Source: UBA1240 sp045599185
GTDB taxonomy: Bacteria > Spirochaetota > Spirochaetia > Treponematales > Treponemataceae
Length of the DNA stretch: 64,000 nucleotides
Assembly (NCBI GenBank): GCA_045599185.1
Contig: JAZRVO010000014.1
Span: forward strand, 1 to 64,000
Direction: 5' to 3'
Shown: positions 17,657 through 25,694 of the stretch, in pieces
Layout of the letters: the number at the start of each line of letters is the position of its first letter
Position numbering within the stretch: position 1 is the stretch's first letter
Made by a program: the position numbers and the translations under genes
Notes under the pieces: model-generated
Database searches by the model: none
Told to the model about the DNA's origin: nothing
What the model saw: only the letters and a program-made list of their open reading frames with translations

Positions 17657-18949
17657 TTATAAAACAGCCAAATTTTTCTGCGTGGCAGTGCCTGCAACAG
17701 GAGAAGCCAATGCCGAAGCAGTATTTTTCTGCATGGTTTTGGCATTTCCGTCGGCAAGTTCCATTTTGCTTCTTCCGTTCCTGCTGCGGTGCTTTCGGCT
17801 TGCGCTGGTACGCGCTTTTGCAGTTTTCTGTTCGCTGCTGCCTGCACCGGCATTTTTTACGTTTTTGGAAGTAAATGCACTTTTTGGAATTTTTGTATTA
17901 ACGCCAAGTTTTTTCAGGCATGTCCTAATCGCAAATTCCAGTTCAACGCGCGGCGGATTCATTGGCAGTACAAAATTTCGGCACTGCGTCCATGTTCTGG
18001 CATACAGTTCCGAAGGATTCGGATTTTCTGCAATTTCCTTTTTCCAGTCCGTCAGGCTTTCAATAAAATCCTGAATAATATAAGAAAGTTTTTTGCCAAG
18101 CCTTGCTTCGCTGTCGCCAGCAATCATCTGGTCAAGTTCCTGAAGGCTTTTCATATATTTCCGTTCAAAATCAGAATCTGCATAAATTAACGCACAGGCT
18201 GCCGGCTGAATGTGCATGTAAAGGTCGGTCTGAAGTGCCAGCGTAACGATGTCATAGGCATTGCCGCTGTTAAGAATTTTTATCAGTTCTTCCGTTAAGC
18301 GTGAAGGAGAAACCGGCGCAAGCAGTTTTGCCGATTTGCAGATTGCATGCTTAACCCGGCGCGGCAGATGGAAGCCCGTACCGGCGGCATATTTAATTGC
18401 CCTCAGCATACGCACCGGGTCATCCTTAAAAATTACGTTCAAAGGAATAACCGGTTCAATACGGCGGTTTTTAATGTCCTTAATGCCGCCAACATAGTCA
18501 ATAATCTGTTCTTTTATAGGGTCATAATAAAGGGCGTTAAGCGTAAAGTCGCGGCGTTTAACGTCTTCATCAATAGTACCGAATTTGTTGCCGACAGTTC
18601 CGTCTTCAGTTGAACGGAAAGTACTGACTTCAAATATTTTTGTACCATAAAAAACATGAACAAGCCTGAAACGCTTGCCAATTATTCTTGAATTACGGAA
18701 AAGTTTTTTTATGCGGGCTGGTGTTGCATCAGTAACAATATCAAAATCTTTCGGCGTGCGGCCAACAATTAAGTCGCGCACAGCACCACCAACAATATAG
18801 GAATCAAAACCGTTGTCGCGCAAATATTTAACAATGCGCAATGCGTCTTGGTCTATTTTTTCAAGTGAAATGTTATGTTCGTTTTTGGTATATACAACGG
18901 CCTTTTTAACAGGCACGCCACGGTCATTTGCTGAATATCTGTAAAGCAC
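17657..18949 (-). CDS. pcnB: Poly(A) polymerase I-type nucleotidyltransferase
   Basis: About 430 residues of the class II polymerase-beta superfamily. The head domain shows VGGAVRDLIVGRTPKDFDIVTDATP with the catalytic DxD, and RNSRIIGKRFRLVHV, which favours poly(A) polymerase over CCA-adding enzyme. The product would polyadenylate RNA 3' ends and promote decay. The last about 70 residues are a basic Lys/Arg/Ser/Ala-rich tail, probably RNA binding. The start is uncertain: GTG at 18949 (VLYRYSANDRG) gives the family-like N-terminus; a TTG at 18985 would add a hydrophobic leader. Neither has a good ribosome site. Confidence 0.85.
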   Translation of the reverse strand: MLYRYSANDRGVPVKKAVVYTKNEHNISLEKIDQDALRIVKYLRDNGFDSYIVGGAVRDLIVGRTPKDFDIVTDATPARIKKLFRNSRIIGKRFRLVHVFYGTKIFEVSTFRSTEDGTVGNKFGTIDEDVKRRDFTLNALYYDPIKEQIIDYVGGIKDIKNRRIEPVIPLNVIFKDDPVRMLRAIKYAAGTGFHLPRRVKHAICKSAKLLAPVSPSRLTEELIKILNSGNAYDIVTLALQTDLYMHIQPAACALIYADSDFERKYMKSLQELDQMIAGDSEARLGKKLSYIIQDFIESLTDWKKEIAENPNPSELYARTWTQCRNFVLPMNPPRVELEFAIRTCLKKLGVNTKIPKSAFTSKNVKNAGAGSSEQKTAKARTSASRKHRSRNGRSKMELADGNAKTMQKNTASALASPVAGTATQKNLAVL

Positions 18950-19053
18950 AATTGATAGAATATAAAAAAATACCAAAATAGGCAAGCATACAACTTTACA
19001 AGTACATTAACATTTCAAAATAAATCAGCAGAACTATGGCAATTCCGCCTCAC

Positions 19054-19119
19054 AATTAAGGCTTAAGACAAAATATCTTAAGCTTTGAGATAAAATCTCT
19101 TAAGGCTTGGGAGAAAATT
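19054..19119. repeat. Three tandem copies of a 22-bp imperfect repeat
   Basis: Units at 19054-19075, 19076-19097 and 19098-19119 share the pattern TCTTAAGGCTTGAGAnAAAAT with three to five differences each. Each contains a TTAAG core. The array fills the gap between the start of pcnB and the stop of the FUSC-HAD gene (both minus), so it could act in pcnB transcription or in termination of the upstream operon. Confidence 0.7.
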
Positions 19120-19130
19120 TACGGGGTGTT

Positions 19131-20408
19131 TCAGCTTTCAAAAAGTTTCTTTATTTTCTGAACAACCTGATTCGTGTTTCCTTCTTCAACAACGTAGTCA
19201 TAGACATCGGGAATTGTGCCAAAAGTAACTGTTTTTTCAACGGCAAGTTCCTGCTTTAAAAGCGTAATCATGTTTTGCCGCGTAGCACACTTGTTGTAAA
19301 TTTTTATGTACGAATACCCGTTGTAATCGGTGGATTTATATTTCAGCACCTTAAGGTTTTCGGTAATTTTATTTTCATTCAGAATTTCATAAATTTCTTC
19401 AATTTTTTCATCCGGGTAAATGAGCATAAAATAAATAACTTCTTCATCAGGCACGGGGCGTTTAATGTAATTTCTGAAAGGCGAAGCCCGCAGTTCTTCT
19501 ACAAGACGCTTCTGAATTTCGTTCTGAAACTCGCCGTAATAAATTAAAAGCGTGTCGTCAATTACAATGTTTGCAAAACTATGAATTTCATATTTTCTGA
19601 AAATTTCCATTACCATGTTTTTTTCAGAAATTGTCATCGGAATTTTTTTAAGATACCTTTTCTGCTGCGTATCGTACAAAACCGCGCCGTCCATGGCAAT
19701 TACAGGCAGCTTAAGGCGAATGTCGTGCATCGGTTCAAGAATGGAAGCCGGCGGCCGCATGGAAGAAAGGGTAAAATGCAGGCCTTCGTCAATCATTCTG
19801 TTAAGTTCAACCTTGCAGTAATCGTTTATGTGGTAGTCTTTGTTCAAAAGCGTGTCATCAAGCCCGGAAATAAACAGCGTGTCCACGTTCCGTTTGTGCG
19901 GCAGCCTGAAAAGGTTTACACCCACGCCAATGACAATTCCAATCATTGTGTCCAGAAACCTGTTCAGCGTAAAAAGATACGGGTTTTCATCGGAAAGGTG
20001 AATTACGACGATGCTTAAAAACACCACGCAGGAAAAATACGAAGCCTGTTTCTTTTTAACGGCAACCGTCGTCCACAAAACGGGAACAAGCGTTGCCGAA
20101 ATAAGCAGGGCGTTAAAAACATACGCCGCATTTTGAGAAAAATTGAAAAAATTTCTGGCAGAAATGGAAATGAGAAGAACCGCAAGCCCGAAAAAAGCGC
20201 CAATAATTGTTCCCAAAATGCGCTGGGCAGCATTTTTTCGGGTTGTAGAAACATAAGCCTGCATACACCACAAGGCCGAAAGCTGGCTGTAAAAAACAAT
20301 TCCGCTGCCGCCCCTAAGAACCTGCACAACGTAGCACAAAACAACAGCCACCGCCGATTTTATTATGCGAAGCCCTACGGGAGGCAGCTTTACCGGTTCA
20401 AAACTCAT
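19131..20408 (-). CDS. FUSC-like membrane domain fused to a degenerate HAD (Cof-type) domain
   Basis: A 425-residue fusion. Residues 1-170 hold about five membrane segments with the FUSC/aromatic-acid-exporter pattern (YSQLSALWCMQAYV, then RKNAAQRILGTIIGAFFG). Residues 175-425 follow the Cof subfamily of HAD hydrolases: LFISGLDDTLLNKDY, TLSSMRPPAS, then a cap and a C-terminal core. Three of four catalytic motifs look broken: the nucleophile Asp is Gly182, the motif III Lys is replaced near 376, and the motif IV GD is GT (FGTIPD). I infer a membrane-bound pseudophosphatase or ligand sensor. Its ATG overlaps the upstream gene stop by four bases. Confidence 0.75.
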   Translation of the reverse strand: MSFEPVKLPPVGLRIIKSAVAVVLCYVVQVLRGGSGIVFYSQLSALWCMQAYVSTTRKNAAQRILGTIIGAFFGLAVLLISISARNFFNFSQNAAYVFNALLISATLVPVLWTTVAVKKKQASYFSCVVFLSIVVIHLSDENPYLFTLNRFLDTMIGIVIGVGVNLFRLPHKRNVDTLFISGLDDTLLNKDYHINDYCKVELNRMIDEGLHFTLSSMRPPASILEPMHDIRLKLPVIAMDGAVLYDTQQKRYLKKIPMTISEKNMVMEIFRKYEIHSFANIVIDDTLLIYYGEFQNEIQKRLVEELRASPFRNYIKRPVPDEEVIYFMLIYPDEKIEEIYEILNENKITENLKVLKYKSTDYNGYSYIKIYNKCATRQNMITLLKQELAVEKTVTFGTIPDVYDYVVEEGNTNQVVQKIKKLFES

Positions 20409-21346
20409 TTTTCTTTGCTTAAGTTTTGATTGATGAAGAAAATTGTTTCGTGTTCAGTAATCATTGGCGATTCTTTTGCAAAAAAAACAATTCCTTCTGC
20501 CGGCGAAAGAATTTCTTCTTTGGTTTCGGCGTTTAACGGGTCTAAAATTGTTGCAAGCACCGTGCCTTTTTTAACTTCTTCGCCAGCCCCAACGTGAACT
20601 TTAAAAAGCCCGCCGGCCGGTGCAGAAACCGTGATGAAATTATCTTCCCTTACAATTTCGCTTGCATAGCCCACCGGCGGCCGTGCGTACACCAGGTTGA
20701 AAGCACTTAAAAAACGCAGCACCGCATTAACCGCCGTCATTGCGCTTGCTTCGTCAATGTGGTTTGTTACCTTTGTATAAACGCTGAATGCTTCAGTTTC
20801 AAAAACCTGCCAGTTGTAATTAAGCGTTGTAGTGTCTATAGGGGTTGGTTCGCGTACCAGTACGTAAGGCAAACCGAATTCTTTGGCAATTTCCGGATTT
20901 TCGTAGCCGGTGTTCATAAGGCGGACATGAGGAACAAAATTGCCGGAAAGGTAAAAGCTTGCAAACTGAATTCCGTAACTGTAATCCCGCACTTTTTCAA
21001 ATACTGCCGCCGCGATACGCTGGGTTGTTTCGCCAAGGTTATATCCGGGGAACATTCTGTTAATGTCCGTATTGTCTACAGGCCAGAAACGTTTTCCAAT
21101 ATTCATAGAAAACGGGTTGATGCAGGGAATTATAAGGAATTCGTTGTCATCAGAAAGCAGGCCTTCTGCTTCAAGTTCCTTAAACCTTTTTACAAGCAGG
21201 GCTGCAATGTACATCTGCTGAATTTCGTTTCCGCGAAGGCCCGCAACAAAGCACGCCGTTTTTTTGCCGTGGCCAAAACGGTAGCCTTTTACCGCAATTT
21301 CTTCTCTGTATGGTGTCTTAAATTTGAATATTATTTCTTCACGCAT
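20405..21346 (-). CDS. M14-like AspA/AstE family protein, zinc ligands apparently lost
   Basis: A 313-residue homologue of succinylglutamate desuccinylase/aspartoacylase proteins and a paralogue of the next gene upstream. It keeps the fold signature NPFSMNIGKRF...DINRMFPG, but where active members have HGxE it reads RGNE (R38, E41), and where the third zinc ligand His lies it has Phe128 in IQFAS. The C-terminal beta domain (SAPAGGLFKVHVGAGEEVKKG) resembles a biotinyl-lipoyl-like barrel and is intact. The start is ATG at 21346 with GGAAGAT before it; a TTG 12 bases earlier is less likely. Probably a pseudoenzyme or binding partner of its active paralogue. Confidence 0.75.
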   Translation of the reverse strand: MREEIIFKFKTPYREEIAVKGYRFGHGKKTACFVAGLRGNEIQQMYIAALLVKRFKELEAEGLLSDDNEFLIIPCINPFSMNIGKRFWPVDNTDINRMFPGYNLGETTQRIAAAVFEKVRDYSYGIQFASFYLSGNFVPHVRLMNTGYENPEIAKEFGLPYVLVREPTPIDTTTLNYNWQVFETEAFSVYTKVTNHIDEASAMTAVNAVLRFLSAFNLVYARPPVGYASEIVREDNFITVSAPAGGLFKVHVGAGEEVKKGTVLATILDPLNAETKEEILSPAEGIVFFAKESPMITEHETIFFINQNLSKEK

Positions 21347-21430
21347 TTTATCTTCCAATTATATTTGCTTTTGGTACAATTATTTAAACAATTTTCAATC
21401 TGCTGGGCACAAAAACTGCCGCAGCTTTTT

Positions 21431-22351
21431 TCATTCGCCTAAAATTCGTGCAATCAGCGAACCTTCGTAAACAACCGGGTATTCCCTTATGGTAAAAAGC
21501 AGTCCGTCTACGGAGCTGACTACTTTTTCAAGAATGTCGCCAGTCAACGGATTTATGATTTTTCCGATTTCGTCGCCTTTCTTTATTTTTTCGCTGTGCT
21601 TGGCGGTTGGCAAAAATACGCCGCTTTCGTTTGCGTTCAAAAAGGAAACTTTTTCATCCTTGCTTATTACCGGCTGCCTTATTTCAGGACATTCGCCATT
21701 CCATATACCCATTTCGTGCATCAGGTTTATTATTCCGTCTGCAAGCTGCTGGCCGTAGCTTTCGGTAATGCGCATTCCTACGCCCATTTCCACTACAAGG
21801 CACGGCGTGCCCGTCATGTTCAAGGAATAGGCCAGCGTTCCTTCAAGAACCGTTGCATTTGAATGAACCCAGATAAAGTCCGCGTTTACAAGCTTTGCCA
21901 GCGGAACGAGTGTTTCCTGCGAAATTTCATTGATTCGTACCTGAGGAATTTCCCGGAGAAAAATATTTGATGCATGAATGTCTATTACTACATCAGCCCC
22001 GGAAATGTCTTCTATTATTTTTGCTGCCGTGTATTCGGCAAAAGTGCCGTTTTCGTTGCCGGGAAAAATCCTGTTCATGTCCAGATCAAACTGAGGAATT
22101 CCGCGGGTCATTGAGTTTATACCGAGAGGGTTAAGCGCCGGATAAACTTCAACAATTCCGTTAAGGCATTCCATTTTTTCCTTAATGCGGTGAATAAGTT
22201 GCCAGCACACATACTGGCCTTCAAGTTCGTCGCCGTGGGTGCCCGAAACAACGCATATTCTTTTCTTGCCTTTTCCGTTTTTTATTACCTGCTTTTGAAT
22301 CAGGAATTTTTCGTTTACCGGCATCTGCGCCGAAGTAACTGTCTTTATCAT
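21431..22351 (-). CDS. M14-like AspA/AstE family zinc amidohydrolase
   Basis: A 306-residue metallohydrolase with a full zinc site: SGTHGDE (H39, E42) and DIHAS (H126), plus the likely catalytic Glu in LVVEMGVG. The conserved DLDMNRIFPG loop is present. The C-terminal about 80 residues form the same beta-barrel seen in its paralogue. Members cleave N-acyl amino acids or acylated peptides; here the neighbouring ATP-grasp, alpha-E and transglutaminase genes suggest trimming or release of an amide-linked peptide product (inference). AAGGAT precedes the ATG. Confidence 0.82.
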   Translation of the reverse strand: MIKTVTSAQMPVNEKFLIQKQVIKNGKGKKRICVVSGTHGDELEGQYVCWQLIHRIKEKMECLNGIVEVYPALNPLGINSMTRGIPQFDLDMNRIFPGNENGTFAEYTAAKIIEDISGADVVIDIHASNIFLREIPQVRINEISQETLVPLAKLVNADFIWVHSNATVLEGTLAYSLNMTGTPCLVVEMGVGMRITESYGQQLADGIINLMHEMGIWNGECPEIRQPVISKDEKVSFLNANESGVFLPTAKHSEKIKKGDEIGKIINPLTGDILEKVVSSVDGLLFTIREYPVVYEGSLIARILGE

Positions 22352-22366
22352 CTTAAAATCCTTACA

Positions 22367-22439
22367 AGGTCAAATTTCGAGTTTTATAAAAATGTCCAAA
22401 GCCATTTATTAATTGTGATATAAACTTGACATTCGGCCT
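22367..22439. repeat. Inverted-repeat element, copy B
   Basis: A 73-bp stretch whose ends are imperfect inverted repeats (AGGTCAAATTTCGAG against the complement of the right end AGGCCGAATGTCAAG). It shares a catttattaat-gtgata core (22403-22420) and a 21-bp right end TATAAACTTGACATTCGGCC+T (22419-22439) with copy A in front of pdxS. It fills the 105-bp gap between the transglutaminase and amidohydrolase genes. Confidence 0.6.
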
Positions 22440-22456
22440 ACAAAATTATTCTGCAT

Positions 22457-23419
22457 TTACATCTGCTGCTGCTGGTTTTTCAGCTTCAGCATTTTTATCT
22501 GCTCGTCCAAACTGCTGCCGCCCAAAAGCATGTTCGGGCTTTCCCCGTCATTCCGGTTTTTCCTGAATTCCTTTTCGTTGGTCTTTACAAAAACCGTCAT
22601 TTTCTGGTCAGTCATTCCCCTGAAAATGCCGCTGTCCACCCGGCAGTCAAGATAATCCCTTCCTGAAGCAAGCAGAACATAGGAATCATCAACTTTTTTA
22701 TTGCGCGTACAGTCAACGCCGAACCAGCGCCCCTGCATTGCAAGCCCGTCATTTTTTACAAATTCACCGTCTGGAACGAAATATTCAGCCCACGCATGGG
22801 TAGAACCTTCGCCGCTGCTTGTACCTGCCACGTAACGGGAAGGAATTCCTGCTTCGCGGCACAGGGAACAGAAAATGTGGGAATAATCCTGGCACACGCC
22901 TTTTGAATAAGAAAAAGCTTCTTCCGCCGTGGTTTTTACCGTTGTTGAAGCTGACGCATATTCAATTTTACCGTGAACGGCATTCATCAAAAGTTCTGCC
23001 GCAAGATGAAAATCACGCTTTTTCAGTTTTCCTGCCGCAAAAGCTTCTTCAATAATGCTGCCTTCAAACACGGAAAACAGAAAATCCTTCATCTGCGCAC
23101 TGCATTTTGTAAGCGGCGTATTGAATTTGTAAAAGGGGTAACACAATTCGCGGCAGCCGTTTTTACGGTCTACAATTACGCTGGCCGTAGAATGAAAGGA
23201 AAATTCGTCATGGGGAAAATCAATCCTTCCCTGATAGGCCGTATTGCCGAAAATGTCGCGGGAAGTTACCAATGGGGTTTCCGGCGTAATTTTCAGGTTT
23301 CTTGCAATTACGGTCTGGCCGTCCCGGGAAACGGGTACGCACCGCAAAAGAAAGTAATGGTCTGAAACCGAATTCGTAAATTCATGCCGGGTAGTGTAAT
23401 CAATTTCCAGAATTTTCAT
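22457..23419 (-). CDS. Transglutaminase-like cysteine protease/amidase
   Basis: A 320-residue protein with an N-terminal beta region (EIDYTTRHEFTN) and a transglutaminase core. The catalytic triad is complete: C176 in SKGVCQDYSH, H208 in STHAWAEYF and D236 in FGVDCTRNK. This is the bacterial transglutaminase group that travels with circularly permuted ATP-grasp and alpha-E proteins, thought to act as peptidases or peptide-modifying enzymes. The start at 23419 is set by AGGAAG five bases upstream; the in-frame extension to 23461 lacks this. No signal peptide, so cytoplasmic. Confidence 0.9.
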   Translation of the reverse strand: MKILEIDYTTRHEFTNSVSDHYFLLRCVPVSRDGQTVIARNLKITPETPLVTSRDIFGNTAYQGRIDFPHDEFSFHSTASVIVDRKNGCRELCYPFYKFNTPLTKCSAQMKDFLFSVFEGSIIEEAFAAGKLKKRDFHLAAELLMNAVHGKIEYASASTTVKTTAEEAFSYSKGVCQDYSHIFCSLCREAGIPSRYVAGTSSGEGSTHAWAEYFVPDGEFVKNDGLAMQGRWFGVDCTRNKKVDDSYVLLASGRDYLDCRVDSGIFRGMTDQKMTVFVKTNEKEFRKNRNDGESPNMLLGGSSLDEQIKMLKLKNQQQQM

Positions 23420-23444
23420 TGGCACTTCCTGTAAAAAAGCCGCT

Positions 23445-24176
23445 TTAAGCCGCAATATCAATTTTTATGAACAGGCTGTCTATCAGCTGAAGCAGTATCA
23501 TTTTGTCTGCATTGTCCATAAAATCGCTGTTTTCACAAAGTTCGCCGCAAACTTTAGACAGGGCAAGCCGGTCGCAGTTTATGTCCGTGCGTTCAATTGA
23601 ATGGGTAAGCCGCCTGCATTCAAATGCAACCTTGTCTTCGTTCATGTTCAGCCGCAGGTACATGTCCAGCCGTTCCAGCGTAAGCCCGGTAAGCAGAATG
23701 TGCCTTACGTTGTGGTCTGTTATTGCGTCAAAAACCTGCCCTTTAAAAGCCATGATGCAGTCGATTACTTCCTGAAAAACAAGCACCGGCGTCTGGCTGA
23801 ACTGGGCATCTTCCATTCTGCGCAGGGCAAGTTCAATGTAGCTCAATGCGTCGCTTCCGATAGTTTCCCTCAGCATTATTGCGTTGTCGTAGGAACGGTT
23901 CATGCTTGAAATGATTGAACTTGCGTAGTTTTTGTCAAAAGCGTAACGCTGGCAAAAATCCGTTATTGAAGCAAAACCGTTGTAAATGTCCAAATCATCG
24001 CAATATTTTGCGTAGTCAAAATTTGAATCAAGCTGCGAATCGTAAACGTTCATAAAAAGCTTAAGCGTTGTCAGAACCCTTTCCGTGTAGCGTCCAAGCC
24101 AGTAAATTGAATCAACCTGCTTAAGTGTAAGCGGCACTTCGCTGGTTCTTGCCGATTTTATTTCTCTAAAATCCAT
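23445..24176 (-). CDS. Alpha-E domain protein (DUF403)
   Basis: A 243-residue all-helical protein. The start SIYWLGRYTERVLTTLKLFMNVYDSQLD is diagnostic of the alpha-E domain, which occurs almost only next to or fused with circularly permuted ATP-grasp enzymes. It is shorter than many members, which run to about 300 residues. Its start lies 19 bp inside the end of the ATP-grasp gene, and the transglutaminase gene begins 25 bp after its stop, so the three are tightly coupled. The biochemical role is unknown; scaffolding the peptide ligase is one proposal for the family. Confidence 0.88.
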   Translation of the reverse strand: MDFREIKSARTSEVPLTLKQVDSIYWLGRYTERVLTTLKLFMNVYDSQLDSNFDYAKYCDDLDIYNGFASITDFCQRYAFDKNYASSIISSMNRSYDNAIMLRETIGSDALSYIELALRRMEDAQFSQTPVLVFQEVIDCIMAFKGQVFDAITDHNVRHILLTGLTLERLDMYLRLNMNEDKVAFECRRLTHSIERTDINCDRLALSKVCGELCENSDFMDNADKMILLQLIDSLFIKIDIAA

Positions 24177-25468
24177 GTGTCTTTAAATCCTCCGCCTTGT
24201 GATGAATTAACTACGAAACTTGCCGGGTTTCTGGAAAAGCGTGTAAGTCCGCTTGGCCATACCTGGCAGGTTTTTCCGCTTAAAACAAACGCCCTAAGGT
24301 CTGCCTTGCGTTCAACCTTCTGGCCTTCGTCCATAATTTCCAAATCCTTAAAATCAATTACTTCCTGCGCAATCCAGCGGCGCGGCTGTTCCTTAATAAG
24401 CGTTTTCATTTCTTCAAGTTTTTCAGCCGTCAAATCCCTTCCGAATATAACGCCGTAGCCGCCTGCTTCTGCAACGTCTTTTATTACAAGTGTTTCAAGT
24501 TTATCAAGCACGTACTTTCTGTCTTCTTCGTAAAACGGCAGATAGGTTGGTGCATTGCTAAGAATTGGTTCTTCGTTCAAATAATACTTAACCATTTTTG
24601 GAACGAAGTAATAAATTCCCTTGTCGTCTGCAACACCGTTGCCGGGTGCATTCATAAGTGCAACATTGCCAGCCCGGTAGGCACTCATTACGCCGGGAAT
24701 TCCTATAAGCGATTCCGGCACGAAAGTAAGCGGGTCCAAATATTCGTCAGAAATCCTGCGGTAAATTGCACCAACTTTTTCCTTTCCGTTCAGCGTTTTG
24801 CAGTAAACAGTATTGTTTTCAACAAACAGGTCTTCCGGCTGGCACAAAACGCTGCCGGTCTGTTCTGCCAGATACGCGTGTTCAAAATAAGCGGCATTGT
24901 ACCTGCCCGGCGTAAACACAACATTGATGCCGCCTCTGTTCATGTCGTCCATCACGTCTTTAAGCAGCGTTCCGTAATTGCGGTTGTCTACCACATGGTT
25001 GTTGATGAATGTCTGGGGCGCGCATTTGCGTTCAAGGCCACGGGCAATAAGCGGATAGGATGCACCGCTTGGAATGCGAAGGTTGTCTTCAAGAATGAAC
25101 CAGCTGTCGTCTTTTCCCTGCACAAGGTCAATTCCCGAAATATGCGAATAAATTCCTCCGGGCGGCATAATTCCTTCTACCTGTGCCAGATACCCAGAAG
25201 ACGAAAATACAAAATCTTCCGGCACAACGCCGTCGGCAATTATCTGCTTTTTAGAATAAATGTCTGCAAGAAAAAGATTTAAAGCCGTTACGCGCTGCAC
25301 AAGACCGCGGCTGAGTTTTTCCCAGTCTCCGGCGGATATTACACGTGGAATCGGGTCATAAGGGAACAGGCGTTCGTTGAATGAGCCGTTTTTGTAAATT
25401 CCAAATTTAACGCCATAACGGGCAAGCTGGCTGTTAATTAAATTTGCATTTGAAATCAAATTTTCCAT
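24158..25468 (-). CDS. Circularly permuted ATP-grasp protein (COG2308 type)
   Basis: A 436-residue protein of the circularly permuted ATP-grasp family (DUF404/DUF407 type). Landmarks are GVKFGIYKNGSFNERLFPYDPIPR at the start, YSHISGIDLV, VFTPGRYNAAYFEHAYLA and the ATP-binding GGYGVIFGRDL with a later PRRWIAQEVIDF. These enzymes are predicted amide-bond ligases making a peptide or modifying proteins. The start is ATG 25468 with a near-perfect AGGAGG six bases upstream; the frame extending to 25561 runs through two hairpins and is not coding. It heads the six-gene cluster. Confidence 0.9.
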   Translation of the reverse strand: MENLISNANLINSQLARYGVKFGIYKNGSFNERLFPYDPIPRVISAGDWEKLSRGLVQRVTALNLFLADIYSKKQIIADGVVPEDFVFSSSGYLAQVEGIMPPGGIYSHISGIDLVQGKDDSWFILEDNLRIPSGASYPLIARGLERKCAPQTFINNHVVDNRNYGTLLKDVMDDMNRGGINVVFTPGRYNAAYFEHAYLAEQTGSVLCQPEDLFVENNTVYCKTLNGKEKVGAIYRRISDEYLDPLTFVPESLIGIPGVMSAYRAGNVALMNAPGNGVADDKGIYYFVPKMVKYYLNEEPILSNAPTYLPFYEEDRKYVLDKLETLVIKDVAEAGGYGVIFGRDLTAEKLEEMKTLIKEQPRRWIAQEVIDFKDLEIMDEGQKVERKADLRAFVLSGKTCQVWPSGLTRFSRNPASFVVNSSQGGGFKDTWILEK

Positions 25469-25485
25469 GTAAATCCTCCTGAAAA

Positions 25486-25526
25486 CAAAAAAGGCGCAGA
25501 AAGATTTATGTTCTTTCTGCGCCTTT
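25486..25526 (-). terminator. Proximal terminator-like hairpin (attenuator) before the ATP-grasp gene
   Basis: A perfect 15-bp stem (25490-25504 with 25512-25526, 7-nt loop) is followed on the minus strand by a T run and then, within about 10 bases, by the AGGAGG of the ATP-grasp gene. There is no room for a promoter between them, so transcripts of the cluster must read through this hairpin. Confidence 0.8.
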
Positions 25527-25543
25527 GCAACTGAACTAACAGT

Positions 25544-25580
25544 AAAAAAAGAAAAGCGCACTGTCTGTTAAACAGTGCGC
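25544..25580 (-). terminator. Distal terminator-like hairpin before the ATP-grasp gene
   Basis: A perfect 9-bp stem (25556-25564 with 25572-25580, 7-nt loop) followed on the minus strand by TTTTCTTTTTTT. Both this and the proximal hairpin are preceded by the same 15-bp sequence (25518-25532 and 25576-25590, 58 bp apart), so the unit has been duplicated. It may also end the ohrR transcript. Confidence 0.78.
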
Positions 25581-25694
25581 CTTTGCAACTAACTAATGCA
25601 TAAACTATAAACGATTTTACGCTGAATTTCAATAGAAAAAAGTACGGAATTCTTTAAATTTTCCCTACTTTTTTACGCATGTCTGCGCGTAAAA

